Shown in pieces: positions 1 through 8,253 of a stretch of DNA of 64,000 nucleotides. The DNA comes from UBA10649 sp965278965 (GTDB taxonomy: Bacteria > Actinomycetota > Actinomycetes > S36-B12). Made by a program: the position numbers and the translations under genes. The notes under the pieces were generated by a model that was not told where the DNA came from, did no database searches, and saw only the letters and a program-made list of their open reading frames with translations. Each line of letters begins with the position of its first letter. Within the stretch, counting starts at the first letter, position 1. The stretch covers positions 2,728,001 to 2,792,000 of the forward strand of contig OZ257127.1 of assembly GCA_965278965.1 (NCBI GenBank), given 5' to 3'.

Positions 1-111
1 CGCGTCGGGGGGGGGGACAGAGGCTCCGTGCCTCACCGTGACAGTCCGTCGAACTTCCCGGGCCCGGTATCGACCCTCCCGGAGCGCACGACACCTCAAG
101 GTCAGGCACCC

Positions 112-996
112 ATGCGCCATCGACTCTCCTCGGCATTCGTCCTCACGGCACTTCTGGGCGCCGCCGCCCTCGTCGCCTCGCCCATCGGCTCACCGGCAGG
201 AGCCGCACCGGCGGTTCCCGTCGTCACGATCTCGGTGGCCGGCGACCAAGCCCAGGTCAGCACCCCGACCATCACCCCCGGCGTCGTGGAGTTCCACGTC
301 GGTGCGACGTTCAAGGTCCCCGGTCCCGACGGCGGGCCTGACCCGCTGAGCGTCGTCCAGACCGACCACCTCGACACGATCCTGACCGAGTTGCCGAAGG
401 TGTTCGGCGACACCAGCACACCCGAGGCCTTGGCCGCTTCGGCGCAGGCGATTCAGGCCATCCATGGTGCGGGGACGTTCTACGGCGGCGGTACCAAAGG
501 CACCGTCTGGCGAGTCCTGCTGCACCCCGGTACCTACTCCGTGTTCGGCGCGCAGTCGACGGCCATGGGGATGGCCAAGCCCACGACCTTCGTCGTCGCC
601 GGCGACGCGCGCCCCGGGACCCTCACCGCGACGCAGCTGAGCGTCCGAGCCGTCGGTGCCGTCGGGGCGAGCCGGTGGTCCGTCAGCCAGCGGAGTGCGC
701 CGGTGACGTGGGTCCGATTCACCAACGCCTCGCACGAGCTGCACTTCATGGACATGCTCGGCGTCAAGCCCGGAACCACGCCGAAGGATGTCCGCAAGGG
801 ACTCTTCGGATCGGGTGAACCGAAGTTCCTCACCGGGAACGAGGTCGTCTTCGACGTCGTCTCCCCTGGGGTGACTGTCGCGATCAAGGCGACCGTGCCC
901 TCGGGGCGCTACCTCCTCGTGTGCTTCATGCCCGGCGAGACCGACGGCATGCCGCACGCGTTGATGGGGATGTGGAAGCTCGTCACCGTCCGGTAG
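112..996 (+). CDS. Secreted cupredoxin-like copper protein
   Basis: This is a 294-residue exported protein. An Ala-rich signal peptide spans about residues 1-32 (MRHRLSS start, hydrophobic core, cleavage near GAAPA). The C-terminal third looks like a cupredoxin: His208/His211 in SHELHFMDM, then Cys271, His282 and Met285/Met287 in the last loop, which is the His-Cys-His-Met order of a type 1 copper site. An upstream in-frame ATG at 28 would put 28 non-signal residues ahead of the signal peptide, so I prefer 112. It lies 36 bp upstream of a multicopper oxidase gene on the same strand, so it may pass electrons or copper to it. The copper-binding role is inferred from residue order. The fold is not otherwise recognised and the N-terminal two thirds are of unknown function. 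Confidence 0.7.
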   Translation: MRHRLSSAFVLTALLGAAALVASPIGSPAGAAPAVPVVTISVAGDQAQVSTPTITPGVVEFHVGATFKVPGPDGGPDPLSVVQTDHLDTILTELPKVFGDTSTPEALAASAQAIQAIHGAGTFYGGGTKGTVWRVLLHPGTYSVFGAQSTAMGMAKPTTFVVAGDARPGTLTATQLSVRAVGAVGASRWSVSQRSAPVTWVRFTNASHELHFMDMLGVKPGTTPKDVRKGLFGSGEPKFLTGNEVVFDVVSPGVTVAIKATVPSGRYLLVCFMPGETDGMPHALMGMWKLVTVR

Positions 997-1032
997 CCGC
1001 GACGGCGGAGACATCGTCGATGGCTACGTGAC

Positions 1033-2601
1033 GTGGCGACGCCGCGCTGGGCGAAGGTCGCGATCGTCGCCCTGGTCGTCGTGCACGCCGGGACCGCGGT
1101 CGCGATCGCCGCGCGGCTCCCCGACGGCGCCGGCTGGTTCGGCGGCACGACGGCGGTCGGCGCGTCGGCCTGCCGGGCCGTGCAGGGCGCGACGCGTCAG
1201 GCCGACTGTCGCGCCAGCGTCCTGCCGCCCTCGTACTCGGCGATGTCCATGGGCGTCCCCGACTACGGCACCGGAGCCGGCGGTTCGGGCCACGCCCACG
1301 GCGCGACGATCGGGGTCGACACCCTCACGGGGCCGACCGTTCCGCCGGACGAGGCCTACACGATCGTCGCGGCGTGGGGCTCCCAGGACGTCGGCGGCAG
1401 CCCGCGCCGCGTCCTGACCTTCAATGGCACCACGCCCGGCCCGACGTTGTCGCTGACGCAGGGAGACCTCGTGCAGGTCACGCTTCAGAACACCGACGTC
1501 GCCGACGGCGTGACGATCCACTGGCACGGCGTGGACGTGCCCGGCGGCGAGGACGGCGTCGCCGGCGTCACCCAGGATGCGGTGCTTCCCGGGGAGGAGT
1601 TCACCTACCGTTTCGTCGTCCCCGACGCCGGGACGTACTGGTACCACACGCATCAGGACTCGGTGCGCAACGTCGCGCTGGGCCTGTTCGGCGCCATCGT
1701 GGTGGCCCCGCGCCAGGTCGTTGTCGATCCGGTCCCCGACCTCCCCGCGGTCATCCACACCTACGGCACCACGACGACCATCAATGCGATCGCCGGGCAG
1801 ACCGGCGTCGAGCTGCCCGCGGGGACATCGGCCCGCGTACGCATCATCAACGCGGACAACGGGCCGCGGCTCGTCACCGCCACCGGCGATTTTCGAGTCG
1901 CGGCCCTGGACGGCACCGACCTCGACGGGGGTGCGCCGCTCACCGACACGTACGTCGACGTCCCTGCCGGAGGACGCGTGGACCTCGTCGTCCCCGTCGA
2001 GGTCGGCGGGACGAGGGTCGGCATTCTCGGCGGACCGTCACTCGTCCTCGGCCCGGCGGGATCGGCGCCGCCCCCGCTGGCCGCGCGCGCCGGGTTCGAC
2101 CCCTTGGCGTACGGGACCGCCGGCGGATCCGCGCGGGCCGCGGCCGCGCTCGGTCCCATCACGCGCCGGTTCACGTATCGGGTCGGCCAGCGCGTCGGGT
2201 ACCTGGACGGTCGTCGCGGCTATTGGTACACGATCAACGGGCGGACCATCCCGCACGTCCCGATGTTCATGGTGCGGACGGGCGACGTCGTGCTGTTCCG
2301 CGTGACGAACGCGACGAGCGTCGTGCATCCCATGCACCTGCACGGGCACCACGCGCTCGTCGTCTCCCGGAACGGCGTCCCCGCGTCCGGTGCCCCCTGG
2401 TGGGTCGACTCGCTCGAGGTCCGCCCGGGCCAGACCTACGAGCTCGAGCTCGTCGCAGACAACCCGGGAATCTGGATGGACCACTGCCACAACCTGCCGC
2501 ATGTGCGGCTCGGTCTCATGACGCACCTGATGTACGAGGGAGTTGGCACGCCGTTCCGGATCGGCCACGTGCGTCCAGGGCTCGTGAACACCCCGGAGTA
2601 G
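1033..2601 (+). CDS. Multicopper oxidase
   Basis: A 522-residue multicopper oxidase, a family that oxidises metal ions or phenols while reducing O2 to water. All four copper motifs are visible: HWHG at 163-166, HTH at 205-207, HPMHLHGHH from 432, and HCHNLPH at 484-490. The axial position after the last motif reads VRLGLM, so the T1 axial ligand could be Leu or Met. A hydrophobic N-terminal segment (residues 8-28) indicates export or membrane anchoring. The start is GTG 1033; another GTG lies 5 bp upstream in a different frame. The gene follows a cupredoxin-like gene, which suggests a small extracytoplasmic copper unit. The substrate (cuprous ion or an organic phenol) cannot be told from sequence. 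Confidence 0.92.
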   Translation: MATPRWAKVAIVALVVVHAGTAVAIAARLPDGAGWFGGTTAVGASACRAVQGATRQADCRASVLPPSYSAMSMGVPDYGTGAGGSGHAHGATIGVDTLTGPTVPPDEAYTIVAAWGSQDVGGSPRRVLTFNGTTPGPTLSLTQGDLVQVTLQNTDVADGVTIHWHGVDVPGGEDGVAGVTQDAVLPGEEFTYRFVVPDAGTYWYHTHQDSVRNVALGLFGAIVVAPRQVVVDPVPDLPAVIHTYGTTTTINAIAGQTGVELPAGTSARVRIINADNGPRLVTATGDFRVAALDGTDLDGGAPLTDTYVDVPAGGRVDLVVPVEVGGTRVGILGGPSLVLGPAGSAPPPLAARAGFDPLAYGTAGGSARAAAALGPITRRFTYRVGQRVGYLDGRRGYWYTINGRTIPHVPMFMVRTGDVVLFRVTNATSVVHPMHLHGHHALVVSRNGVPASGAPWWVDSLEVRPGQTYELELVADNPGIWMDHCHNLPHVRLGLMTHLMYEGVGTPFRIGHVRPGLVNTPE

Positions 2602-2611
2602 GCCGAGAGGG

Positions 2612-2617
2612 TAGCCT
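2612..2617 (+). promoter_or_regulatory. Possible -10 element of the cold-shock gene
   Basis: TAGCCT fits the TAnnnT actinobacterial -10 pattern. A start about 7 bases downstream would give a 5' leader of roughly 60 nt before the cold-shock gene, and cold-shock mRNAs often carry structured leaders. No convincing -35 element is visible. Confidence 0.3.
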
Positions 2618-2684
2618 TGCTGGGCGCGGCGGCTGTCCGCGCCGGGCGCCGTGCGTGCGTCCGTCCACTGTTAGCGAGGACGCC

Positions 2685-3068
2685 GTGCCTACCGGAACCG
2701 TCAAGTGGTACGACGCTGAGAAGGGCTTCGGCTTCATCACGTCGGACGAGAACGACGACGTCTTCGTGCATGTGTCGGTCCTGCCCACGGGTGTGGCCGC
2801 GCTCAAGCCCGGCACGCGCGTGGAGTTCGGCATCGTCGACGGCCGCAAGGGCAAGCAGGCGCTGTCGCTGACCGTCCTGTCGGCCGCCCCGTCCGTCGTC
2901 AAGAGCAGCCGCAAGCCGGCCGACGACATGGCGATCATTCTCGAGGACCTCATCAAGCTCCTTGACGGCGTCTCGAACCAGCTCCGCCGCGGCAAGTACC
3001 CGCCGGATGCGATGGCCTCCAAGACCGCCGCCGTCCTCCGCGCGGTGGCCGACGACCTCGACGTCTAG
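2685..3068 (+). CDS. cspB: Cold-shock domain protein, long actinobacterial form
   Basis: A 127-residue nucleic-acid-binding protein, predicted to act as an RNA chaperone. The N-terminal 67 residues are a cold-shock domain with RNP1 (KGFGFI, about 14-19) and RNP2 (VFVHVS, about 27-32). Most CspA proteins stop there. This one has a 60-residue C-terminal extension, as in the long Csp forms of actinobacteria. Start GTG 2685 follows the Shine-Dalgarno-like GCGAGGA and gives the canonical PTGTVKWYDAEKGFGF N-terminus. In actinobacteria this gene commonly sits near DUF2771, DUF3027 and serC, as it does here. Confidence 0.93.
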   Translation: MPTGTVKWYDAEKGFGFITSDENDDVFVHVSVLPTGVAALKPGTRVEFGIVDGRKGKQALSLTVLSAAPSVVKSSRKPADDMAIILEDLIKLLDGVSNQLRRGKYPPDAMASKTAAVLRAVADDLDV

Positions 3069-3104
3069 GAGCGTCGACGTCGGCCGCACGACCTGCCGTC
3101 GCCG

Positions 3105-3437
3105 TCAGGCCGTGATCTCCAGCCTCTCGATGAGGCCGTCCTCCGCGACGGTCAGGACGTAGCGCAGGTCGACGACGCCGCCGGGGAAGTCGCCCTCCAA
3201 CCGGTAGCGCGCGACGAACCTCCGCTCACCGACGGGCTCGAAACCCTGGAAGTCGCGCGTGAAGGAGTACTCCGAGCCGGCGCGCTCGACGAACTCACGG
3301 ACGTCGTCGCCGGTGTAGGTGCGCCCGTCGTCCACCACGACCGCGTCGGCGGTGAAGCATGCGCGGGCCGTGGCGTGGTCGCCGCGATCGGCGGCGTCGA
3401 GGTACGTGATGGCCGGGAGCGGGATGCGAGTGGTCAT
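3105..3437 (-). CDS. SnoaL/NTF2-like protein
   Basis: A 110-residue protein with the small alpha+beta barrel signature of the SnoaL_2/NTF2-like superfamily (YLDAADRGDHATARACFTAD near the N-terminus, then alternating strands to RLEITA). Members are ligand-binding proteins, isomerases or cyclases; the substrate is unknown here. It is transcribed divergently from a MerR regulator 47 bp away. The gap holds a promoter with a 19-bp spacer, so the gene is probably the regulator's activated target. ATG 3437 lies 6 bases after the predicted -10, so the transcript is likely leaderless. Confidence 0.75.
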   Translation of the reverse strand: MTTRIPLPAITYLDAADRGDHATARACFTADAVVVDDGRTYTGDDVREFVERAGSEYSFTRDFQGFEPVGERRFVARYRLEGDFPGGVVDLRYVLTVAEDGLIERLEITA

Positions 3438-3443
3438 GCCGCG

Positions 3444-3474
3444 ATCGTGGAGCCTGCCCCTGGGACAAGGTCAA
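3444..3474 (-). promoter_or_regulatory. MerR-type promoter/operator with 19-bp spacer
   Basis: On the minus strand a -35 TTGACC (3474-3469) and a -10 CACGAT (3449-3444) are separated by 19 bp, the over-long spacer typical of MerR-activated promoters. The spacer and -35 form an imperfect dyad at 3450-3472 (GACCTTGTCCC against GGGGCAGGCTC, 8 of 11 pairs matching). ATG 3437 follows six bases after the -10. On the plus strand AAGAAT (3473-3478) lies six bases before GTG 3485 and could be the regulator's own -10, so one operator would govern both genes. Confidence 0.6.
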
Positions 3475-3484
3475 GAATGTCCGG

Positions 3485-4309
3485 GTGGACGCGGCGCGGG
3501 TGAGCATCGGGGAGTTCTCGCGCATGACCCACCTGAGCGCGAAAGCGCTCCGGCTCTACCACCGCGACGGCATCCTCGTTCCCGCCGAGGTCGACCCGGT
3601 CACCGGATACCGCTGGTACGACGTCGACCAGGTCGGCACCGCTCAGGTGGTGCGCCGCCTGCGCGACCTGGACCTGCCGCTCGACGACGTGCACGCCGTC
3701 CTGACTGCCCCGACCGCGGCGCAGCGCGGGGCCGTGCTCGCCGACCACCTCGCCCGTCGGGAGGCCGAGCTCGAGCGGACCCGCAACGCCGTGGACTCGC
3801 TGCGCCGCCTGCTGGCCGACCCACCGCTCGACATCGCCGTCGAGCACCGGTCGGTTCCGGCCACCCCGGTCATCTCGGTCCGGGCGACGATCGCGCTGGC
3901 CGACCTCGGTCCGTGGTGGACCCAGGCTTTCGCGTCCCTCGACGAGGCCATCTCGGGCGGTCGGGTGCGTGCCGTCGGCCCGCGCGGGGCGCTGTTCTCG
4001 ACCGCGTTGTTCGCGCAGGAGTGGGGTGAGGCCGCCGCCTACCGGCCCGTCGACCCGGAGACGATGCGGGAGCTGCCCGACGGCGTCACCGTGGAGACCC
4101 TGCCTGCCGTCGAGCTCGCGGTCGCCGTCCACGACGGCCCGGACGCCGACACCGACCGCGTGTACGGGGCCGTGGGCCGGTACGTGGCCACCCACGCGCT
4201 GGGAGTGCCCGGGCCGGTCCGTGAGACGTACCTGTCCTGGCCGGTCGGTGACCATTCGGCCCATCCGGTGACCGAGATCGGCTGGCCGGTCTTCGCGATG
4301 TCGGGCTGA
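3485..4309 (+). CDS. MerR-family regulator with effector-binding domain
   Basis: A 274-residue transcription regulator. Residues 6-75 are a MerR winged helix (SIGEFSRMTHLSAKALRLYHRDG, then GYRWYDVDQV), followed by a dimerisation helix to about residue 115. The rest is a GyrI/AraC-effector-binding-like domain that in relatives binds hydrophobic drugs. The start is GTG 3485, supported by an AAGAAT -10-like box six bases upstream (leaderless); GTG 3500 is an alternative giving the usual short MerR N-terminus. It is divergent from a SnoaL-like gene whose promoter has the 19-bp spacer expected for MerR activation. The inducer is unknown. Confidence 0.88.
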   Translation: MDAARVSIGEFSRMTHLSAKALRLYHRDGILVPAEVDPVTGYRWYDVDQVGTAQVVRRLRDLDLPLDDVHAVLTAPTAAQRGAVLADHLARREAELERTRNAVDSLRRLLADPPLDIAVEHRSVPATPVISVRATIALADLGPWWTQAFASLDEAISGGRVRAVGPRGALFSTALFAQEWGEAAAYRPVDPETMRELPDGVTVETLPAVELAVAVHDGPDADTDRVYGAVGRYVATHALGVPGPVRETYLSWPVGDHSAHPVTEIGWPVFAMSG

Positions 4310-4322
4310 CGAACCCGAGCGG

Positions 4323-4772
4323 TCAGGCGTTGGCCGGGACGAGGCGGTAGGTCCACACCCCGCGCGTGCCGCCAGCGTCGCCGGCGAGCACCGAGAGGGT
4401 CGCCGGGGCGCCGACCTGGGCCTCGGTCGGTGTGAAACGGAAGTACGTGTCGGTCACGGGGTTCTCGGTGAGCCGGGTGCCGCCGAGCACCGGGTACCAG
4501 CCGACCTCGGCCACCGTCGGGTCGACCGAGATGCCGATCGTCTGGCCGGCCACGGCCGGGATCGTCGCGGACTCCGGCGGGGAGATCAGGTCGGCTCCGC
4601 ACGAGTCGGCGCTGAGGTAGGAGCCCTCAGGCGCCCAGCAGGCGGCCGGTCGGTACACGCTGTTCGTGCCTGAGAACGCGGTCGCGCCGGGGTTCGGCTT
4701 GTCGCAGGCGGTGAGGCCCACGGCCACGACGGCCAGGGCGGGAACGGCGAGGAGCAGCCGGGCGCGAGTCAT
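4323..4772 (-). CDS. DUF2771-like lipoprotein
   Basis: A 149-residue exported lipoprotein: a signal segment (residues 1-20) ends in the lipobox LTAC with Cys23. The mature part contains two further Cys residues (CWAPEGSYLSADSC) that could form a disulphide, and an Ig-like beta pattern (TIGISVDPTVAEVGWYPVLGG). Position beside DUF3027 and overall shape match the actinobacterial DUF2771 family, whose function is unknown. It converges with the MerR gene (13 bp gap) and is divergent from DUF3027. Confidence 0.7.
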   Translation of the reverse strand: MTRARLLLAVPALAVVAVGLTACDKPNPGATAFSGTNSVYRPAACWAPEGSYLSADSCGADLISPPESATIPAVAGQTIGISVDPTVAEVGWYPVLGGTRLTENPVTDTYFRFTPTEAQVGAPATLSVLAGDAGGTRGVWTYRLVPANA

Positions 4773-4834
4773 GCCGCGAGACTACCGCTGGCCCCGGCGC
4801 GTCCCGCGCTCGCGCCGTGGGCGAGAATCGCCCG

Positions 4835-5611
4835 GTGAACGCGACGCAGGTCAAGCCCGATGCCGTCCTCGCGGCGGCCGTCGACACCGCCCGTGCGGCC
4901 GCGGTCGTGGAGGCCGGCGCCGACGTCGTCGGTGACCACGTCGGCGTCGTCATGGAGGCCGACCGGATCGCGACGCACGCGTTCGAGTCCCGCCACCCGG
5001 CCTACGTCGGCTGGCAGTGGGCCGTCACCATCACGCGCGCCCCTCGCTCGAAGACCGTGACCGTCGACGACGTCGTGCTCCTGCCCGGCGACGGTGCGCT
5101 CGTCGCCCCGCCGTGGGTGCCCTGGGCCGAACGGGTCCGCCCCGGCGACCTCGGCCCCGGCGACGTGCTGCCGACCGCGCCGGACGACGCGCGGCTGGTC
5201 GCCGGCCTGACCGGCGAGGACGACCTCGAGTCGCTCGCGTCGCTGTCCCCGCTGCAGCCGGGCATGTGGGAGATCGGCCTCGGTCGCGTCCGCGTGCTGT
5301 CCGCCACCGGCCGTGACGACGCCGCCGACCGCTGGGTCGAGGGCGACTTCGGCCCGACGACGACGATGGCCCGGCACACCGCCCTGGACTGCGCCACCTG
5401 TGGCTTCATGCTGCCGGTGGGTGGGCCGCTCGGTCAGCAGTTCGCCATCTGCGCCAACCACATGAGCCCGGCGGACGGCCGGGTCGTGGCGTTGACGTAC
5501 GGCTGCGGCGCGCACTCGGAGATCGAGGCCGACGTCGTGCCGCGTCCGTCCGCGTCCTACGACGAGACCGGCATTGACCCGCTGGAGCTGGACGACCTCG
5601 GCCACTCCTGA
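4835..5611 (+). CDS. DUF3027 family protein
   Basis: A 258-residue cytoplasmic protein of the DUF3027 family, widely conserved in actinobacteria with no established function. Recognisable features are the VGWQWAVTITRAPRSKTVTVDDV and PWVPWAERVRPGDLGPGDVLP blocks and a C-terminal CATCGFMLPVGG...CANHMSPADG...CGAHSE region, whose cysteines and histidines look like a zinc site. GTG 4835 is chosen over GTG 4817 because GAGAAT at 4823-4828 lies six bases before it, fitting a leaderless start. In my recollection of actinobacterial genomes this gene lies near serC and cspB, as here. Confidence 0.85.
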   Translation: MNATQVKPDAVLAAAVDTARAAAVVEAGADVVGDHVGVVMEADRIATHAFESRHPAYVGWQWAVTITRAPRSKTVTVDDVVLLPGDGALVAPPWVPWAERVRPGDLGPGDVLPTAPDDARLVAGLTGEDDLESLASLSPLQPGMWEIGLGRVRVLSATGRDDAADRWVEGDFGPTTTMARHTALDCATCGFMLPVGGPLGQQFAICANHMSPADGRVVALTYGCGAHSEIEADVVPRPSASYDETGIDPLELDDLGHS

Positions 5612-5624
5612 ACGACGGGCACGA

Positions 5625-5846
5625 TCAGTGTGCGCGCCGGCGTCGGCGCCACACGAGGAACACCAGGCCGCCGGCTCCGCTGACCAGCCCGACGAGCGTG
5701 ACGCCCAGCCACCACTGCCGTCCCTGCGCGGCGAGGTTGTCGCCCTGGAGCAGGAGCACGACGAGCGCGACCGCCCAGACGGTCGTCCCGACGGCGACAG
5801 GCAGCACCGCATCGGAGTCGGAGTGGCCGGGGCCTGACGTGGTCAT
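5625..5846 (-). CDS. DUF2530 small membrane protein
   Basis: A 73-residue protein with two transmembrane segments (about residues 15-34 and 45-66) and a short Arg-rich C-terminal tail (VWRRRRRAH). This matches the DUF2530 family, usually found next to DUF3027 in actinobacteria. Function is unknown. It converges on DUF3027 with a 13-bp gap. Confidence 0.75.
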   Translation of the reverse strand: MTTSGPGHSDSDAVLPVAVGTTVWAVALVVLLLQGDNLAAQGRQWWLGVTLVGLVSGAGGLVFLVWRRRRRAH

Positions 5847-5894
5847 GACGCGGCAACGCTAGCGCGCTCCGGCGACGGGCCGCCGGGCTCGGCC

Positions 5895-5900
5895 TACCCT
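5895..5900 (+). promoter_or_regulatory. -10 box of a leaderless promoter
   Basis: TACCCT lies exactly six bases before GTG 5907. With initiation about seven bases downstream of the -10, the mRNA would begin at the start codon. Confidence 0.45.
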
Positions 5901-5906
5901 GGGACC

Positions 5907-6833
5907 GTGGACCCCCGGACCCGGCGCTTCGTCACGCTCGCGGTCCTGCTCTCCCTCATCGCCGTCATCGTGATCGCGGCGCTCGCCGGCCGGTCGAACG
6001 CGGAGCAGCCCGGGGCCGTTCCCGCGCCGGCCGCTGGCGTGGTCGATGCGCCCGCGGCGGCCCCGGCCGTCGACGGCTGGTCCACGGTCTGCCGCTTCTC
6101 CGACGAGCGGTTCACCGAGATCAGCGGGATGACGTACTCCCAGCGGCACCCCGGCGTCATCTACGTGCACAACGACTCCGGCGGAGGGCCGTACGTCTAC
6201 GCCGTCGACGCCGCTACCTGCCGCACGATCGCGCGGCTCACGATCGCCGGCATCGAGGCCCGCGACCTTGAGGCGATCGGTTCGGGACGCGATGCCAAGG
6301 GTCGTCCGGTGCTGTGGGTTGCCGACACCGGCGACAACCAGAGCTCGTGGCCGTCCGTCCGGCTGCACCGCGTGCGCGAGCCGAAGGTGCTGCGGGACCG
6401 CACCGTGCGGGCGCGGACGTACGCGTTCACGTACCCGGACCGGCCGCACGACGCCGAGGCGATCCTCACCGACCCGAAGTCCAGCAGGGTCTGGGTCGTC
6501 ACGAAGCAGTCCGCCGCGGGATCGATCTACCGGGTCGACCCGCGGCCCGGGCGTACCGTCGTCGCGACCCCCGTTCGCAAGGTCGGGGCGTTCGTGACCG
6601 ATGGCTCAGTCAGCCCGGACGGGACGCGGTTCGTGCTGCGCGACTACGTGGACGCCCTGGTCTACCCCGGTCTGCCTCCCGGGGGCAGCCCGAGTCGGGT
6701 CTACCTGCCGCTGCAGCTGCAGGGGGAGGCGATCACGTGGACCCCGGACGGCAAGGCGCTCCTGGTGGCCAGCGAGCGAGACAGCCGCTTGCTGCGCGTC
6801 GACCCGGTTGCCGCCGCCGCACCCGTCAGCTGA
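5907..6833 (+). CDS. Exported beta-propeller-like protein
   Basis: A 308-residue protein with an N-terminal signal anchor (residues 7-26), so probably extracytoplasmic. The rest shows repeated beta-propeller phrases: GVIYVHNDSGGGPYVYAVD, RDLEAIGSG, VLWVADTGDNQ, DAEAILTDPKSSRVWVVTKQ, GSVSPDGTRFVLRDY and AITWTPDGKALLVASER. These resemble WD40/SMP-30-like or esterase-like phytase propellers, but I see no catalytic signature. GTG 5907 is supported by the TACCCT box. A fourfold hairpin repeat follows its stop codon directly. Confidence 0.7.
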   Translation: MDPRTRRFVTLAVLLSLIAVIVIAALAGRSNAEQPGAVPAPAAGVVDAPAAAPAVDGWSTVCRFSDERFTEISGMTYSQRHPGVIYVHNDSGGGPYVYAVDAATCRTIARLTIAGIEARDLEAIGSGRDAKGRPVLWVADTGDNQSSWPSVRLHRVREPKVLRDRTVRARTYAFTYPDRPHDAEAILTDPKSSRVWVVTKQSAAGSIYRVDPRPGRTVVATPVRKVGAFVTDGSVSPDGTRFVLRDYVDALVYPGLPPGGSPSRVYLPLQLQGEAITWTPDGKALLVASERDSRLLRVDPVAAAAPVS

Positions 6834-7063
6834 GGCCCCCTCTCGTGCTGGACGTCCCGGAAAGCGGGACGTGCGGGGCGACACGCCGGTGGCAGGCCCC
6901 CTCTCGTGCTGGACGTCCCGGAAAGCGGGACGTGCGGGGCGACACGCCGGTGGCAGGCCCCCTCTCGTGCTGGACGTCCCGGAAAGCGGGACGTGCGGCA
7001 CGACACGCCGGTGGCAGGCCCCCTCTCGTGCTGGACGTCCCGGAAAGCGGGACGTGCGGCACG
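6834..7063. repeat. Fourfold 61-bp tandem repeat with hairpins
   Basis: Four head-to-tail copies (period exactly 61 bp, the last one truncated) fill the gap between two convergent genes, starting one base after the propeller gene stop. Each copy holds the inverted repeat ACGTCCCG - GAAAG - CGGGACGT. In copies 3 and 4 the flanks also pair (TCGTGC with GCACGA), while copies 1 and 2 carry GGGGC there and lose the outer pairs. The repeats are otherwise near identical, so the expansion is recent. A likely role is bidirectional transcription termination; a REP-like palindrome family is an alternative. Confidence 0.85.
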
Positions 7064-7071
7064 AAGAAGGG

Positions 7072-8253
7072 CTAGTGGACGGGGCGGGCGGTCAGGATGC
7101 CGAGCGCCACGAGGAGGAACACCGGGACCAGCAGGAAGGCCTGGTGGAAGCCGATCGTGTCCGACAGCACGCCGAGGGCGAACGGGGCGACCGCCATTGA
7201 CAGGCTGCCGGCGACCGACGCCGCCGCACTGGCCCGGTCGGTCATCCCGCCGGACGCCCGCACGACCCGCGAGACGCCCAGGGGCCACTGGACGCTGAGG
7301 CCCACGCCGGTGCCGACGAGCCCGAGCAGCACCACCGGCCACAACGTGAACGCCCAGGCGACGGCAAAGCACGCGAGGGACAGCAGGATCGAGCCCTGCA
7401 GCAGCCGGTCGGCCGGCACCCGCTGAGCCAGCCGTGCGCCGACGAGCCGGCCGATCAGCATGCCGCCCGTGATCGCCGCGAGCGAGGCGGCCGCCGCAGC
7501 CGGGCCGAAGCCACACCGCTCCCGCAGCAGGTCCGCACCCCAGTACGTCATGCAGAACTCGGCGGCGAGGAAGCACATGATCACCCCGAGCGACCAGTAC
7601 ACCGGGCTGCGGAAACGCCCGCCCTCGGCCTCGTGCCGGGCCAGGCCCCTCGTGCCGAACTCGTGCACGTGCCGCCCGCGCCACACCTCGACGGCCACGA
7701 GCCCGACGACCAGGACCCAGACCCCGGCCCGCCAGCCCAGGAACGTCGCAGCGCCGAGACCGACGGCCAGCGGGGCGACGAGCCCGGCGAACGACGCCAG
7801 CGCGTTGGCCTCGGTGAGTGCGGCCGGTCCGGCACGCCCCTGGTGGTCGAGGATGAACGCGTTCACGGCGATGATGAGGAAGGTGCCGAAGAACGTCGTC
7901 AGCGCGACGCCCGTGATGCTGACCGCGAGATCGGCACCCGGAGCGGTGTAGACCAGCACCGAGGCGACAACCGCGATAGACGACGCGCGCAGCACGACAC
8001 CGCGACCCCAGCGCGCGACGGCGCGGGCAGTGAGCAGCGCGCCAGCGAGCCCACCGAGCGCCATCGCCGTGCCGTGCAGGGACGCCACGGCCCGCGTCGT
8101 GCCCTGCTCGTCCCGCAGCAGCGCCTGCGTGGCGCCGAAGGCGTAGAGGAACCAGGCCCAGAACGCCAGCTGCGCGTAGGCCTGCCACGTGGTCCGGTCG
8201 CGGACGGGACGGTCCGCATGAGCGGACGACGTCACATCAGCGGCCGGCGTCAC
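7072..8253 (-). CDS. MFS transporter
   Basis: A 393-residue major facilitator protein with about 12 hydrophobic segments beginning near LAFWAWFLYAFG. The substrate is unknown. It begins with GTG 8253 overlapping the serC stop in a GTGA, so it is probably translated by coupling after SerC. An internal GTG at 8235 is the alternative start. An MFS gene beside serC is part of the conserved actinobacterial neighbourhood as I recall it, which hints at a role tied to amino-acid or cofactor metabolism, but nothing in the sequence proves this. Confidence 0.85.
   Translation of the reverse strand: MTPAADVTSSAHADRPVRDRTTWQAYAQLAFWAWFLYAFGATQALLRDEQGTTRAVASLHGTAMALGGLAGALLTARAVARWGRGVVLRASSIAVVASVLVYTAPGADLAVSITGVALTTFFGTFLIIAVNAFILDHQGRAGPAALTEANALASFAGLVAPLAVGLGAATFLGWRAGVWVLVVGLVAVEVWRGRHVHEFGTRGLARHEAEGGRFRSPVYWSLGVIMCFLAAEFCMTYWGADLLRERCGFGPAAAAASLAAITGGMLIGRLVGARLAQRVPADRLLQGSILLSLACFAVAWAFTLWPVVLLGLVGTGVGLSVQWPLGVSRVVRASGGMTDRASAAASVAGSLSMAVAPFALGVLSDTIGFHQAFLLVPVFLLVALGILTARPVH

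Noticed and set aside
7..16. Run of ten G residues at the window start
   Set aside because: Single homopolymer at the sequence edge with no context to interpret it; could be natural or an assembly artefact.
6834..7063. Possible CRISPR array
   Set aside because: The whole 61-bp unit repeats, including what would be spacers, and no cas genes are present.
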